Positions 16,414-25,159 of a stretch of DNA of 43,055 nt are shown here, piece after piece. The stretch comes from DASVLX01 sp035552275 (GTDB lineage Bacteria > Actinomycetota > Actinomycetes > Mycobacteriales > Pseudonocardiaceae), in contig DASZLR010000093.1 in NCBI GenBank assembly GCA_035552275.1, positions 1 to 43,055 on the forward strand. Direction: 5' to 3'. Within the stretch, counting starts at the first letter, position 1. Each line of letters opens with the position of its first letter. The notes under the pieces were generated by a model. It saw only the letters and a list, made by a program, of their open reading frames with translations. It made no database searches and was not told the DNA's origin. A program made the position numbers and the translations under genes.

Positions 16414-18126
16414 GTGCCCGTGCACGACAACACCGGCCAGCCACCGGAAACGCGGCGGATATGGTGGCGCGACGCCGTTGTCTACCAGGTCTACGTGCGC
16501 AGTTTCGCGGACTCGGGCGGCGACGGCATCGGTGATCTCGCCGGGCTGCGGTCGCGGCTGGACGACCTGGTCGAGCTGGGCGTCGACGGGCTGTGGCTGA
16601 ACCCGTGCTACCCCTCGCCGCAGGCCGACCACGGCTACGACGTGGCCGACTACACCGACATCGAGCCGGACTACGGCGACCTGGCCGAATTCGACGCGCT
16701 CGTCGCCGACGCGCACGCGCGTGGGCTGAAACTGCTGATGGACCTGGTGCCCAACCACTGTTCGTCGCGGCATCCGTGGTTCCAGGCGGCGCTGGCGGCC
16801 GGCCCCGGATCGCCGGAACGCGGCCGGTTCCTGTTCCGCGACGGGCGCGGTGCGGGCGGCGAACTGCCGCCGAACAACTGGGCCTCCAACCATGGCGGCC
16901 CGGCCTGGACCCGGATCACCGAGCCGGACGGCCGGCCCGGCCAGTGGTACCTGCACCTGTTCGACACCGGCCAGCCCGACTTCAACTGGCGGGACCCCGA
17001 CGTCGCGGCGCTGTTCGACGAGGTGCTGCGGTTCTGGTTCGACCGTGGCGTCGACGGTTTCCGGATCGATGTGGCGCACGGCCTGTTCAAGCACGCCGAC
17101 CTGCCGGACTGGGCCGGCGATCACTACAACGAGTACGCCTGGGACCGTCCCGAGGTGCACGAGGTGTACCGACGCTGGCGACGGATCACCGCCGAGTACG
17201 CGCCCGACCGGCAGCTCACCCTGGTCGGCGAGATCTGGGTGCCGACGGTGACCGAACTGGCCCCGTACCTGCGGCCGGACGAGCTGCCGCAGGCGTTCTT
17301 CTTCGACCTGCTCGTGCAACGCTGGGACGCTGCGGCCTTCCGGGCGTCGATCCACCGCGGGCTGACCGAGATCGGCGCGACCGGCGCGACCATCACCTGG
17401 ACGCTGGCCAACCACGACGTGCACCGGTCGGTCACCCGATACGGGATCGTCGCGCCGGAGCCGGTGCATCCGTCGATCGATCCCGGGCTGGCATGGGTGC
17501 GGCCACGTGGCGAGGTCGACGTCGAGTTGGGCACTCGGCGGGCGCGGGCGGCGATCCTGCTGCTGCTCGCGCTGCCCGGCTCGCACTACCTGTACCAAGG
17601 CGAGGAACTGGGCCTGCCCGAGGTGCTGGACCTGCCGGACGAGGCGCGGACCGACCCAGTCTGGTTCCGGACCGGCGGGCGTTCGCACGGGCGGGACGGC
17701 TGCCGGGTGCCGCTGCCGTGGACCACCGACCCACCCACCTTCGGCTTCTCGCCGGCCGGCGCCACGGCCGCGCCGTGGCTGCCGCAACCGGAGTGGTTCG
17801 CCAAGTACGCGCGCTCGACGCAACGGACCGACGCCAACTCGATGCTCGCCCTCTATCGGGCGGCGCTGCGCACCCGGCGATCGGCATTCGACGCGGCGGA
17901 CCGGGAAATCGACTGGATCGAGGTGCCGGATCGAGCGGACGTGCTCGCGTTCCAGCGCGGCGATGTCCGGTGTGTGGTGGTGTTCGGCGACGAGCCGCTG
18001 CCGGTGCCGGCGGGGTGGGGAGCACCGCTGCTGGCCAGCACGCCGGTGCGCGACGCCAACCTCCCCGCCGACGCCGCCGCCTGGTGGCCGGCAGCCCGGA
18101 GTCGGCCGGAGGAACTGTCTCGGTGA
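16414..18126 (+). CDS. GH13 alpha-glucosidase / oligo-1,6-glucosidase-like
   Basis: 570 residues, GTG start with AAGGGGAG upstream. A (beta/alpha)8 GH13 enzyme. The conserved regions are DLVPNH, the nucleophile Asp219 in DGFRIDVAHG, the acid/base Glu273 in LVGEIW, and the transition-state Asp335 in NHD. The N-terminus WWRDAVVYQVYVRSFADSGG is typical of the oligo-1,6-glucosidase/alpha-glucosidase/trehalose-synthase group. No signal peptide, so it is intracellular. It hydrolyses or transfers alpha-glucosyl units from imported oligosaccharides. No sugar ABC transporter lies beside it. Its stop overlaps a tiny downstream ORF. Confidence 0.92.
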   Translation: MPVHDNTGQPPETRRIWWRDAVVYQVYVRSFADSGGDGIGDLAGLRSRLDDLVELGVDGLWLNPCYPSPQADHGYDVADYTDIEPDYGDLAEFDALVADAHARGLKLLMDLVPNHCSSRHPWFQAALAAGPGSPERGRFLFRDGRGAGGELPPNNWASNHGGPAWTRITEPDGRPGQWYLHLFDTGQPDFNWRDPDVAALFDEVLRFWFDRGVDGFRIDVAHGLFKHADLPDWAGDHYNEYAWDRPEVHEVYRRWRRITAEYAPDRQLTLVGEIWVPTVTELAPYLRPDELPQAFFFDLLVQRWDAAAFRASIHRGLTEIGATGATITWTLANHDVHRSVTRYGIVAPEPVHPSIDPGLAWVRPRGEVDVELGTRRARAAILLLLALPGSHYLYQGEELGLPEVLDLPDEARTDPVWFRTGGRSHGRDGCRVPLPWTTDPPTFGFSPAGATAAPWLPQPEWFAKYARSTQRTDANSMLALYRAALRTRRSAFDAADREIDWIEVPDRADVLAFQRGDVRCVVVFGDEPLPVPAGWGAPLLASTPVRDANLPADAAAWWPAARSRPEELSR

Positions 18127-18227
18127 ACGCCTACGACGCCGAGGTCCAGGAGCACGAAGAGGCCGCGCGGAAAATTAGATCAGCCTCGCAGGCAGCACTC
18201 ACTCGACCTCATCTAGGTCAGCCGTGA
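18123..18227 (+). CDS. Short ORF coupled to glucosidase, possibly a truncated gene
   Basis: 34 codons starting with a GTG that overlaps the glucosidase stop (GTGA). The product begins VNAYDAEVQEHEEAARKI, a charged helix, then changes in character after codon 18 (AAAATTAGA, less GC-rich). It may be the 5' end of a gene cut off by a rearrangement. No family recognised. Confidence 0.3.
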   Translation: MNAYDAEVQEHEEAARKIRSASQAALTRPHLGQP

Positions 18228-18375
18228 TCCAGGGCCTTGGTCGCCCTCGGCCTTCGGCGACTTCCGCGAGGCCGCAGAACAACGAGGCACGTAGCTCAGC
18301 GTTCTCCCAGACCAACCACTCACGTTTCGGGATGTCGGCCAGCGGGATCAGCGGTATCGCGCCGTCGGTATTCAT
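18199..18375 (-). CDS. Small hypothetical protein
   Basis: 58 residues from an ATG (a GTG two codons earlier is possible). The sequence contains IPLADIPKREWLVWENAELR and GLAEVAEGRGRPRP, with normal codon use for this genome. The pattern vaguely recalls short antitoxin-like proteins, but no toxin is adjacent. It overlaps the short ORF on the other strand. No clear ribosome site. Confidence 0.4.
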   Translation of the reverse strand: MNTDGAIPLIPLADIPKREWLVWENAELRASLFCGLAEVAEGRGRPRPWITADLDEVE

Positions 18376-18483
18376 TGACACAATGTAATGCTCGTCCTTG
18401 TGACCGGCCGGAAAGCTGGCCGATCTTGAGTCGGGGCTCAGGTCAGCGGCGGCCCGAGCGGCTGGTGCTGGCCATCAGCGACA

Positions 18484-19641
18484 ATGGAAAGCGTGACCGC
18501 GCCCTTGAGCAAGCCCACGTTGCGGATCGGCCGATACGAGGTCGATCCGCCGGTGGTGCTCGCCCCGATGGCCGGGGTGACGAATGTCGCGTTCCGCCGG
18601 CTGTGCCGCGGTTACGGCGCCGGGCTGTACGTCTGCGAGATGATCACCACCCGGGCGCTGATCGAACGCGACCCCACCACCATGCACATGATCACCTTCG
18701 ACCCCGACGAGCAGCCCCGCTCGGTCCAGCTCTACGGCGTCGACCCAGCCACTATGGACCGTGCGGTGCGGATGATCGTCGCCGAGAACCTGGCCGACCA
18801 CATCGACATGAACTTCGGCTGCCCGGTCCCCAAGGTCACCCGGAAGGGCGGCGGCGCCGCGCTTCCCTTCAAGCGCAAGCTGTTCGGCGACATCGTGGCC
18901 GCTGCCGTGCGCGCCGCCGAGCCCGCCGGCATTCCGGTCACCGTGAAGTTCCGCGTCGGCATCGACGCCGAGCACCACACCTACCTCGACGCCGGCCGGA
19001 TCGCCGAGGGCGAGGGCGCCGCCGCGGTCGCCCTGCACGGCCGCACCGCCGCACAGCGGTACTCCGGCGAGGCGGACTGGTCGGCCATCGCCGCGCTCAA
19101 GGAGGCCGTGCGCACCATTCCGGTGCTGGGCAACGGCGACATCTTCGCCGCCGAGGACGCGCTCAAGATGGTCGAGCAGACCGGTTGCGACGGCGTCGTG
19201 GTCGGCCGCGGCTGCCTCGGCCGACCCTGGCTGTTCCGCGACCTGCGGGCCGCGTTCGCCGGGCTGCCGACGCCGGACGGCCCGCCGCTGGGCGAGGTGG
19301 CGCAGGTGCTGCGCCGACACGGCGACCTGCTGGTCGAGCACTACGGCGAGCACAAGGGCATCCGCGACCTGCGCAAGCACATGGCCTGGTACCTGCGCGG
19401 CTTCCCGGTCGGCTCGTCGCTGCGGCAGCGGTTCAGCCGGGTGTCCAGTGTGGACGAACTGGCCGAGCTGATCGGTGAGCTGACCGCGATCGGCGCGGAC
19501 ATCCCGTTCCCAGTCGACGCCGAGGGCCCGCGCGGCCGTCAGGGCTCGCCGGCCAAAGTCGTGTTGCCCGAGGGCTGGCTGGCCGACCCCGACGACCGCA
19601 GCGTGCCGGCCGGCGCCGAGCTGATGCACTCCGGTGGCTGA
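18484..19641 (+). CDS. dusB: tRNA-dihydrouridine synthase B
   Basis: 385 residues, FMN TIM-barrel. Family motifs are APMAGVTNVAFRRL near the start, NFGCPVPKV with the catalytic Cys113, KFRVG, LHGRTAAQRYSG and GNGDIFAAEDAL, followed by the helical domain (DLRKHMAWYLRGFP). It reduces uridine to dihydrouridine in tRNA using NADPH. The start may instead be the GTG at 18493: a -10-like GACAAT ends 7 nt before it, which would make the mRNA leaderless. It overlaps the next gene by 8 bp. Confidence 0.95.
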   Translation: MESVTAPLSKPTLRIGRYEVDPPVVLAPMAGVTNVAFRRLCRGYGAGLYVCEMITTRALIERDPTTMHMITFDPDEQPRSVQLYGVDPATMDRAVRMIVAENLADHIDMNFGCPVPKVTRKGGGAALPFKRKLFGDIVAAAVRAAEPAGIPVTVKFRVGIDAEHHTYLDAGRIAEGEGAAAVALHGRTAAQRYSGEADWSAIAALKEAVRTIPVLGNGDIFAAEDALKMVEQTGCDGVVVGRGCLGRPWLFRDLRAAFAGLPTPDGPPLGEVAQVLRRHGDLLVEHYGEHKGIRDLRKHMAWYLRGFPVGSSLRQRFSRVSSVDELAELIGELTAIGADIPFPVDAEGPRGRQGSPAKVVLPEGWLADPDDRSVPAGAELMHSGG

Positions 19642-20113
19642 CCGGCTCGCCCCGCTCCGCCTGCTGGCCGCGATCGGGGCTGGATGCGCCGTGATCTCGG
19701 GCGGCTGCGCCGTTGTCACCGTCGGCCCCGCCACCACCGGGATGGCCCAGCCGGCCGCCGGCAGCGACCGGGCGCTGATCGCCGGCTACTTCGATCGGCT
19801 GAACGCCACCGGCGCCACCGGGGTCGCCATGCAGCAGGCGTTCTTCGCCCGAACCCAGCATCCGGACTATCGAGCGAACGGCTGTGGTCTCGGCGGCTGG
19901 ACGGTGCGCGAGCGGCCGGCGTGGCCGACACTGCGCCGCGACCCCGGTTGGACACCGTCCGGTGGCGGACGCCCACGCGGCGTCGTATACCTGATCGCGG
20001 TGGCGATCACCGTCCGGGAGGGCGGTCACACCGTCGGCGACCAGATCGGCGCCGAACACGTGGTGGTGTTGGACGGCGGCGTCTACGGGTTCGCGCCCTG
20101 TATGAAGGCATAG
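19634..20113 (+). CDS. Small exported hypothetical protein
   Basis: 159 residues, GTG start inside the end of dusB. It has an N-terminal hydrophobic segment (PLRLLAAIGAGCAVISGGCA) that looks like a signal peptide; the Cys at its end could be a lipoprotein site, but the lipobox is imperfect. The mature part has two further Cys, one in RANGCGLGGW and one near the C-terminus (GFAPCMKA), that might pair. Overlap with dusB suggests co-transcription. No family recognised. Confidence 0.7.
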   Translation: MADRLAPLRLLAAIGAGCAVISGGCAVVTVGPATTGMAQPAAGSDRALIAGYFDRLNATGATGVAMQQAFFARTQHPDYRANGCGLGGWTVRERPAWPTLRRDPGWTPSGGGRPRGVVYLIAVAITVREGGHTVGDQIGAEHVVVLDGGVYGFAPCMKA

Positions 20114-20307
20114 GGGCACGAAGGTATAGCGCGCGAGCGTATAGGGAACGACACCTTCCGTCACCGCGCTCGGCAACATGTCACGCAACGCCACCACATC
20201 GAGGGACGACCTTCAGCCAGTCGAGCGAATTCCGACACTGTCCCGTGCCGTGATCTCAAGCCGGACGGCTTTCTGGTCGACACCACCAACGTAGGGAGGT
20301 GAAGCCC

Positions 20308-21273
20308 GTGACCGTACTGCGACCCGAGACCGTTCAGCCAGCCGCCGTCCAGAACGGCGCCGGCTGGACCCCCTATGACGGCCCGGCCGGCCCGGCGAGT
20401 GCGGAGAGCGCGCGCGGCCCGGACGCCCAACCGACCGACCGGATCGACCCGGAGCGCACTCAGCGAGTGCTTCCCGATCAGGCTGACCACGCCAGCCTGA
20501 TCCGGCTGCACGAGTCGATCGGCACACTGCTGGCGTCCCGCGGCGAGTGGCGGGAGGCGTACCAGCACCTGCGGTCCGCCCTCGATCTCGCCTACACCGA
20601 GCGGTCCGCCGAGCCGTCCCCGGTGCCCGAACAACTGCGGCACGAGGTCGCCAAGCTGCGCCGCGAGCACGCCGAGGCGCGCGAGCAGAGCCTCCGCGAC
20701 AGCCTCACCGCCAGCTACAACCGGCGCTACCTCGACCAGCGGCTGACCGGCCTGCTGACGGACTCGCCGCCGGTCGGCGGCCTGGCCATCGCACTGGTCG
20801 ACCTGGACTGGTTCAAGCAGGTCAACGACACGTTCGGGCATCTGGCCGGGGACCGCACCCTGCAACGGGTGGTCGAGTTGCTTCAGGACGGACTGCCCGA
20901 GGGCGCGTTCTGCGCCCGCTACGGTGGCGAGGAATTCGTGCTGGTGCTGCCGGGCATCGACGCGGGCACCGCGGTCGCCGTGTGCGAGGCGGCTCGGGCG
21001 CGAGTGGAGCGGCACCAGTGGTCGCACCTGCTGCCCGGTCTCCAGGTGACGGTCAGCATCGGCCTGGTGCACGAACCGAGCATCGCCGGCCAACCCGGAC
21101 GTCGGCTGGCCAGCGCCGAACAACAACTGCTGCGTGCGGACGGGCTGCTGTACGCGGCCAAGCGGTCCGGGCGCAACGCGGTCGCCTACCGACACCAGGG
21201 CCGAGTGCTGCTGGCCGGTGCGGCCGGAGCGCGTCGAGCGGTAGCCAAAGCACAAACTTCACACCACGCTTAA
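20308..21273 (+). CDS. Diguanylate cyclase (GGDEF) with TPR-like N-terminus
   Basis: 321 residues, GTG with GGGAGG 8 nt upstream. Residues ~60-100 (LIRLHESIGTLLASRGEWRE) look like one or two TPR helices, followed by a coiled stretch, then a GGDEF domain from RDSLTASYNRRYLD with the active-site GGEEF at 206-210. The sequence just before (PEGAFCARY) lacks the RxxD inhibitory site, so product feedback is probably absent. It is soluble. It makes cyclic di-GMP from two GTP, perhaps controlled by protein binding. It lies between dusB and a cell-wall LCP gene. Confidence 0.9.
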   Translation: MTVLRPETVQPAAVQNGAGWTPYDGPAGPASAESARGPDAQPTDRIDPERTQRVLPDQADHASLIRLHESIGTLLASRGEWREAYQHLRSALDLAYTERSAEPSPVPEQLRHEVAKLRREHAEAREQSLRDSLTASYNRRYLDQRLTGLLTDSPPVGGLAIALVDLDWFKQVNDTFGHLAGDRTLQRVVELLQDGLPEGAFCARYGGEEFVLVLPGIDAGTAVAVCEAARARVERHQWSHLLPGLQVTVSIGLVHEPSIAGQPGRRLASAEQQLLRADGLLYAAKRSGRNAVAYRHQGRVLLAGAAGARRAVAKAQTSHHA

Positions 21274-21470
21274 CTCACAAGTTTCGCCCAATTGGCGTAA
21301 GTGGGTAGGCGCAACCGCGTACACGCCGTACAAGTATTTGACCGGGCTGTCGTCAGATTGGGCGATGGACCGTACGATCGCCCTGCGCAGGCGCACGGCT
21401 GATCTAGGGATGGCGCACGCCTGGCCGCCCGAACGACCAGGACATGCCGACTGACTGTGAGAGGAGAGCA

Positions 21471-24263
21471 GTGACCGCCGACGAGCCCCGTTCTGGCGAC
21501 GCCGGTCGGCGCGGCTCCACCCCTGCGCAGAACTACAACCCGCCGTCGCGGCGTCGTCGCAGGTCGATGGAGGACTCCGGCGGTCTGTCCGTCTCCGATC
21601 TGGTCGCCCGGCACGGCAACTCACGGTCCGACATGACGCCGGTGCCGCACCCCGCACAGCAGCCACCCGCCCAGCAGCCACCCGGCCGCCGGCACGCGAT
21701 GCCCCCGCCCGCGCAGCCGCCCGGCGCGCGTCGGGGAATTCCCGGGGGAAGTCCAGCGGCGGGAAATCCGGCGGCCGGAAACCCAGCGGCCAGAAATCCA
21801 GCGGCGGCAAATCCCCCCGCCCGCACACATCGGGCCGCGCAGCAGCCGCGTGCGCTGCCGCCGCAGTACCGGCCACCGGGCCAGGCCACGCCGCAGCCAC
21901 GGTCCGTGCCGGACCTGTCCGTTCCCCGCCAGCCGGTGCCACCGGCTGAAGGAGCCAGACGGGCGGCGCGACCGGCGCGGGCACCCGCTCCCGGCCCGTC
22001 GCGGGTGGCCGGAGCGCCGCCGACCAGCCAGGCCCGTGCGGCCAATCCGGCCACCGGTCCGGCTCCGGGCACCCGATCGACACCGGGCCGCAACCCGGTG
22101 CCCGCGCCAGCCGAGCGGCCCGGCGCCGTTTCGCCGAGCACTCCGGGCACGTCCCGGCGGCCGGCGGCCCCGGCCGGCCCACCCGCCGCGAACCCGACCA
22201 GCACGCCGAGCAATCCGCCCAGCCGCCGGTTGCGGCCCGCGCAGCCGCCGACCGGACGAGCCAGGGGCACCGTCGCCGGCGGCCCGAACCAGTCCCAGTA
22301 CCGCAGCAATCCGGGTATCCCGGCGCCCTCCACGGCACCGACAACGGCACCCCCCACGGCACCGCCGCCGGCGCCGGCCCGGCCGCGCGCCGGTCAGCAG
22401 CCCGGGATTCCGGCGCAGTCCCGGCCGAAGGCCGATGTCCCGGCCCCGAGCGCACCGGTCCCGAAGACCGCGGCTGCCCAGGCCCCGGCTGCGAAGATCG
22501 CACAGCCGGCGAAGCCCACCCGGGACGTGGACGCGATCTCGATGACCAGCGAGTTGGAGCCGATCAGCGCGCAGATCGTGGAACGCCGGAAGGTCGACGC
22601 CACGCTGGCCCGGTTCTCCGCCGTGCACGACGAGATGGCCAAGGAACAGGAGCAGCGCCGCAACCGGTGGGGGAAGCTGGCGCCGTGGCGCAAGCCGGAG
22701 GACGCGCTCGACCGGGCGCTGTCGGCGGACGGCGGTCCGGCCGACGGGGACGCCTCAGCCCGGAAACCGCGCCGGCCCAAGGCACTCACCCGGTTGGAGC
22801 AGAAACGGGAGCGCCAGCGGGCGCACACCGCGCTGGCGGGCAAGATCGCCGCGTGCGCGGCCGCGGTCGCGGTGCTGGCGGTGTGCGGGATCGGCTGGAG
22901 CACCCGCCTGCACATCGACGGGAGCATGCAGCAGGTGCTGGCGCTGGACGAGGGCGCGGCCGGCATTCAGAACGCCCAGGGGCAGACCAACGACGACAAC
23001 TTCCTGTTGGTCGGCACCGACACCCGGCCCGGCGCGAGCGGGACGGCCGGCGGCGCCGAGACGATCATGCTCGCGCATGTGCCGGCCAACCGATCACAGA
23101 TTCAGGTGCTGTCCTTCCCGGCCGACATGAACGTCACGCGCCCGGTGTGCGCGGGCTGGGACAACACGAGCGGCCAGTACACCAGCGACCAGTTGCCGGC
23201 CAACGACAACATCCAGCTCAACGCGGTGTACCAGCAGGGCGGCCCGCGGTGTCTCACCGACGCCGTCCAGGACGCGACCGGCATCGCGGTCAACCACTTC
23301 GTCGGCATCGACTACCCCGGATTCCAGCAGTTGGTCGATGCCATGCAGGGCGTGGACGTCTGCGTGAACACCACGATGTCGGACAGCCAACTCGGCACGA
23401 TCGTGAACAACACCGGCAGCACCCCGCTGACCGGCGCGCAGGCGCTGGGCTTCGTGCGGGCCGACCACGTGACCGGCGACAGCTCCGGTGAGCAGGGCCG
23501 GATTCATCGCCAGCAGCTGTTCATGGCCGCTGCGCTGCGCAAGCTGACCGGCAACGAGGTGCTGTCCAACCCCAGCAAACTCAACGATTTCCTGAGCGCG
23601 TTCTCCAGGGCGACGTTCAGTGAGGACGCCGGCGTCAACCAGTTGCTCAGCTTCGCCCAGTCGGTGCAGAGTGTCGGGCTCGGCCAGATCACCTTCATCA
23701 CGGTGCCGGCCACCGGCAACGGAGCCAACGGCGGGTCCGGCGGCGAGAGCGAACAGACCGCGCTGGCCAACCAGCTGTTCGCGGCGGTGCGCGGCGGCGG
23801 GCCGCTGCCGACCTCGGCGGCCGCCTCGGCCGGGTCGTCCGGCGGGTCCTCCTCGACCACCACGCTGGTCGCGCCGTCGGCGGTGAAGGTCCAGGTGCTC
23901 AACGGAACCAGCACTCCGGGACTCGGCGCGGACACCAAGACCAAACTGGTCAACCTGGGCTTCGACGTGATCAACGACGGCACCAACAACAGCACGGTCA
24001 GCCAGACGGTGATCAAGTACTCCGCCGACCAAGCCGCCGCTGCGACCACGCTCGGCTCGGCGGTGCCCAGCGCGCGGCTGCAGGAAGATCCGAGCATGGT
24101 CAGCGCGATCGAACTGGTGCTGGGGGCCGACTTCGACCATCAGGTGGTCACGCCGAAGAGCGGCACCACCGTGCCGACATCGCCGGCATCGACATCGACC
24201 CAGCCGAATCCGGGCACCGTGACACTGTCCACTCTGAACGCCGGCTCGCCGGCCTGCGGCTGA
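21471..24263 (+). CDS. LytR-CpsA-Psr family protein with long proline-rich N-terminus
   Basis: 930 residues, GTG preceded by GAGAGGAGA. Residues 1-450 are cytoplasmic, Pro/Ala/Arg-rich and disordered, much longer than usual. A membrane helix lies at ~455-478. The extracytoplasmic LCP catalytic domain runs from NFLLVGTDTRPG (~509) to ~743, and a LytR C-terminal domain from VKVQVLNGTSTPG (~804) to ~893. LCP proteins transfer polymers such as arabinogalactan from lipid carriers to peptidoglycan; the polymer here is inferred. The N-terminal region may scaffold or be phosphorylated. The 197-bp upstream gap shows no clear site. Confidence 0.92.
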   Translation: MTADEPRSGDAGRRGSTPAQNYNPPSRRRRRSMEDSGGLSVSDLVARHGNSRSDMTPVPHPAQQPPAQQPPGRRHAMPPPAQPPGARRGIPGGSPAAGNPAAGNPAARNPAAANPPARTHRAAQQPRALPPQYRPPGQATPQPRSVPDLSVPRQPVPPAEGARRAARPARAPAPGPSRVAGAPPTSQARAANPATGPAPGTRSTPGRNPVPAPAERPGAVSPSTPGTSRRPAAPAGPPAANPTSTPSNPPSRRLRPAQPPTGRARGTVAGGPNQSQYRSNPGIPAPSTAPTTAPPTAPPPAPARPRAGQQPGIPAQSRPKADVPAPSAPVPKTAAAQAPAAKIAQPAKPTRDVDAISMTSELEPISAQIVERRKVDATLARFSAVHDEMAKEQEQRRNRWGKLAPWRKPEDALDRALSADGGPADGDASARKPRRPKALTRLEQKRERQRAHTALAGKIAACAAAVAVLAVCGIGWSTRLHIDGSMQQVLALDEGAAGIQNAQGQTNDDNFLLVGTDTRPGASGTAGGAETIMLAHVPANRSQIQVLSFPADMNVTRPVCAGWDNTSGQYTSDQLPANDNIQLNAVYQQGGPRCLTDAVQDATGIAVNHFVGIDYPGFQQLVDAMQGVDVCVNTTMSDSQLGTIVNNTGSTPLTGAQALGFVRADHVTGDSSGEQGRIHRQQLFMAAALRKLTGNEVLSNPSKLNDFLSAFSRATFSEDAGVNQLLSFAQSVQSVGLGQITFITVPATGNGANGGSGGESEQTALANQLFAAVRGGGPLPTSAAASAGSSGGSSSTTTLVAPSAVKVQVLNGTSTPGLGADTKTKLVNLGFDVINDGTNNSTVSQTVIKYSADQAAAATTLGSAVPSARLQEDPSMVSAIELVLGADFDHQVVTPKSGTTVPTSPASTSTQPNPGTVTLSTLNAGSPACG

Positions 24264-24330
24264 TGACCCACCGGTGACCCGCTGATCGCGGCGTCGCCAT
24301 CCGACCGGCCGACGGATATGGTCATTCCTG

Positions 24331-24352
24331 GTTCACCGGTGGTTCACCTGCC
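24331..24352 (+). promoter_or_regulatory. PHO box upstream of phoU
   Basis: Two perfect 11-bp direct-repeat units, each starting GTTCACC (24331 and 24342), match the PhoP-binding PHO box described in Streptomyces. A weaker third unit may precede them. The box lies 27 bp upstream of the phoU -10 element. Confidence 0.8.
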
Positions 24353-24379
24353 GCTGCCGTACCAGCGACAACCGGCCCG

Positions 24380-24385
24380 TAGCAT
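24380..24385 (+). promoter_or_regulatory. -10 element of leaderless phoU
   Basis: TAGCAT fits TANNNT and ends 6 nt before the phoU ATG. No Shine-Dalgarno sequence is present, so the transcript is probably leaderless. Confidence 0.55.
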
Positions 24386-24391
24386 TGCCGC

Positions 24392-25054
24392 ATGCGTGAG
24401 GCCTACCACGACCAGCTCGGCGAGCTCGCCAACCATCTCGCGGACATGTCCACCATGGTCAGCGACGCGATGGAGCGGGCGTCCGCCGCCCTGCTCGACG
24501 CCGACCTGGCCCTGGCCGAACAGGTGATCGGCGACGACGTCAAGATCGACGAGGCCCGCTCGGCGTACGAGGAAGAGGCGTACGCGCTGTTGGCGTTGCA
24601 GGCGCCGGTGGCGACCGACCTGCGCACCGTGCTCGCGGTGATCCACGCGGCGGAAAGCCTTGAGCGAATGGGAGATCTGGCCCTGCACGTGGCCAAGACG
24701 GCCCGCCGCCGGCACCCCAAGCACGTGCTGCCGGACGAGGTGCGACCCGACTTCGAGCAGATGGGCCGGATCGCGGTGGCGTTGTCCCGCAAGGCGGAGG
24801 AGGTGATCCGCACCCAGGATGTCGCGCTGGCACGCACTCTGGTGGACGACGACGACGAGATGGACGAGCTGCACCGGCATCTGTTCACGGTGATCATGGA
24901 CAAGTCCTGGCCGTACGGCGTCACTACCGCGGTCGACGTGACCCTGCTGTCCCGGTTCTACGAGCGGTACGCCGACCACGCCGTCTCGGTCGCCAAGCGG
25001 ACGGTGTTCGTGGTGACCGGCCGGATGCCCGCCAGCGATCAGTTCGATATCTGA
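24392..25054 (+). CDS. phoU: Phosphate signalling regulator PhoU
   Basis: 220 residues, two three-helix PhoU repeats with the acidic metal-binding motifs (ERMGDLALHVAKTARR and FYERYADHAVSVAKR). PhoU restrains PhoR/PhoP signalling when phosphate is sufficient and interacts with the Pst transporter. It has its own PHO box and start. The pstSCAB genes lie 3 kb downstream on the opposite strand, separated by a secreted-protein gene that may be an insertion into the locus. Confidence 0.95.
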   Translation: MREAYHDQLGELANHLADMSTMVSDAMERASAALLDADLALAEQVIGDDVKIDEARSAYEEEAYALLALQAPVATDLRTVLAVIHAAESLERMGDLALHVAKTARRRHPKHVLPDEVRPDFEQMGRIAVALSRKAEEVIRTQDVALARTLVDDDDEMDELHRHLFTVIMDKSWPYGVTTAVDVTLLSRFYERYADHAVSVAKRTVFVVTGRMPASDQFDI

Positions 25055-25159
25055 GGCCCAGCGGGGCGCGGCATGTAACGCCTGATCGCCGTCGCACGAT
25101 GTGCTGATACGCGCCATACCGGCGTCGGGAAGCTGCATCGTGATTCTGGGGGGGCTTGG

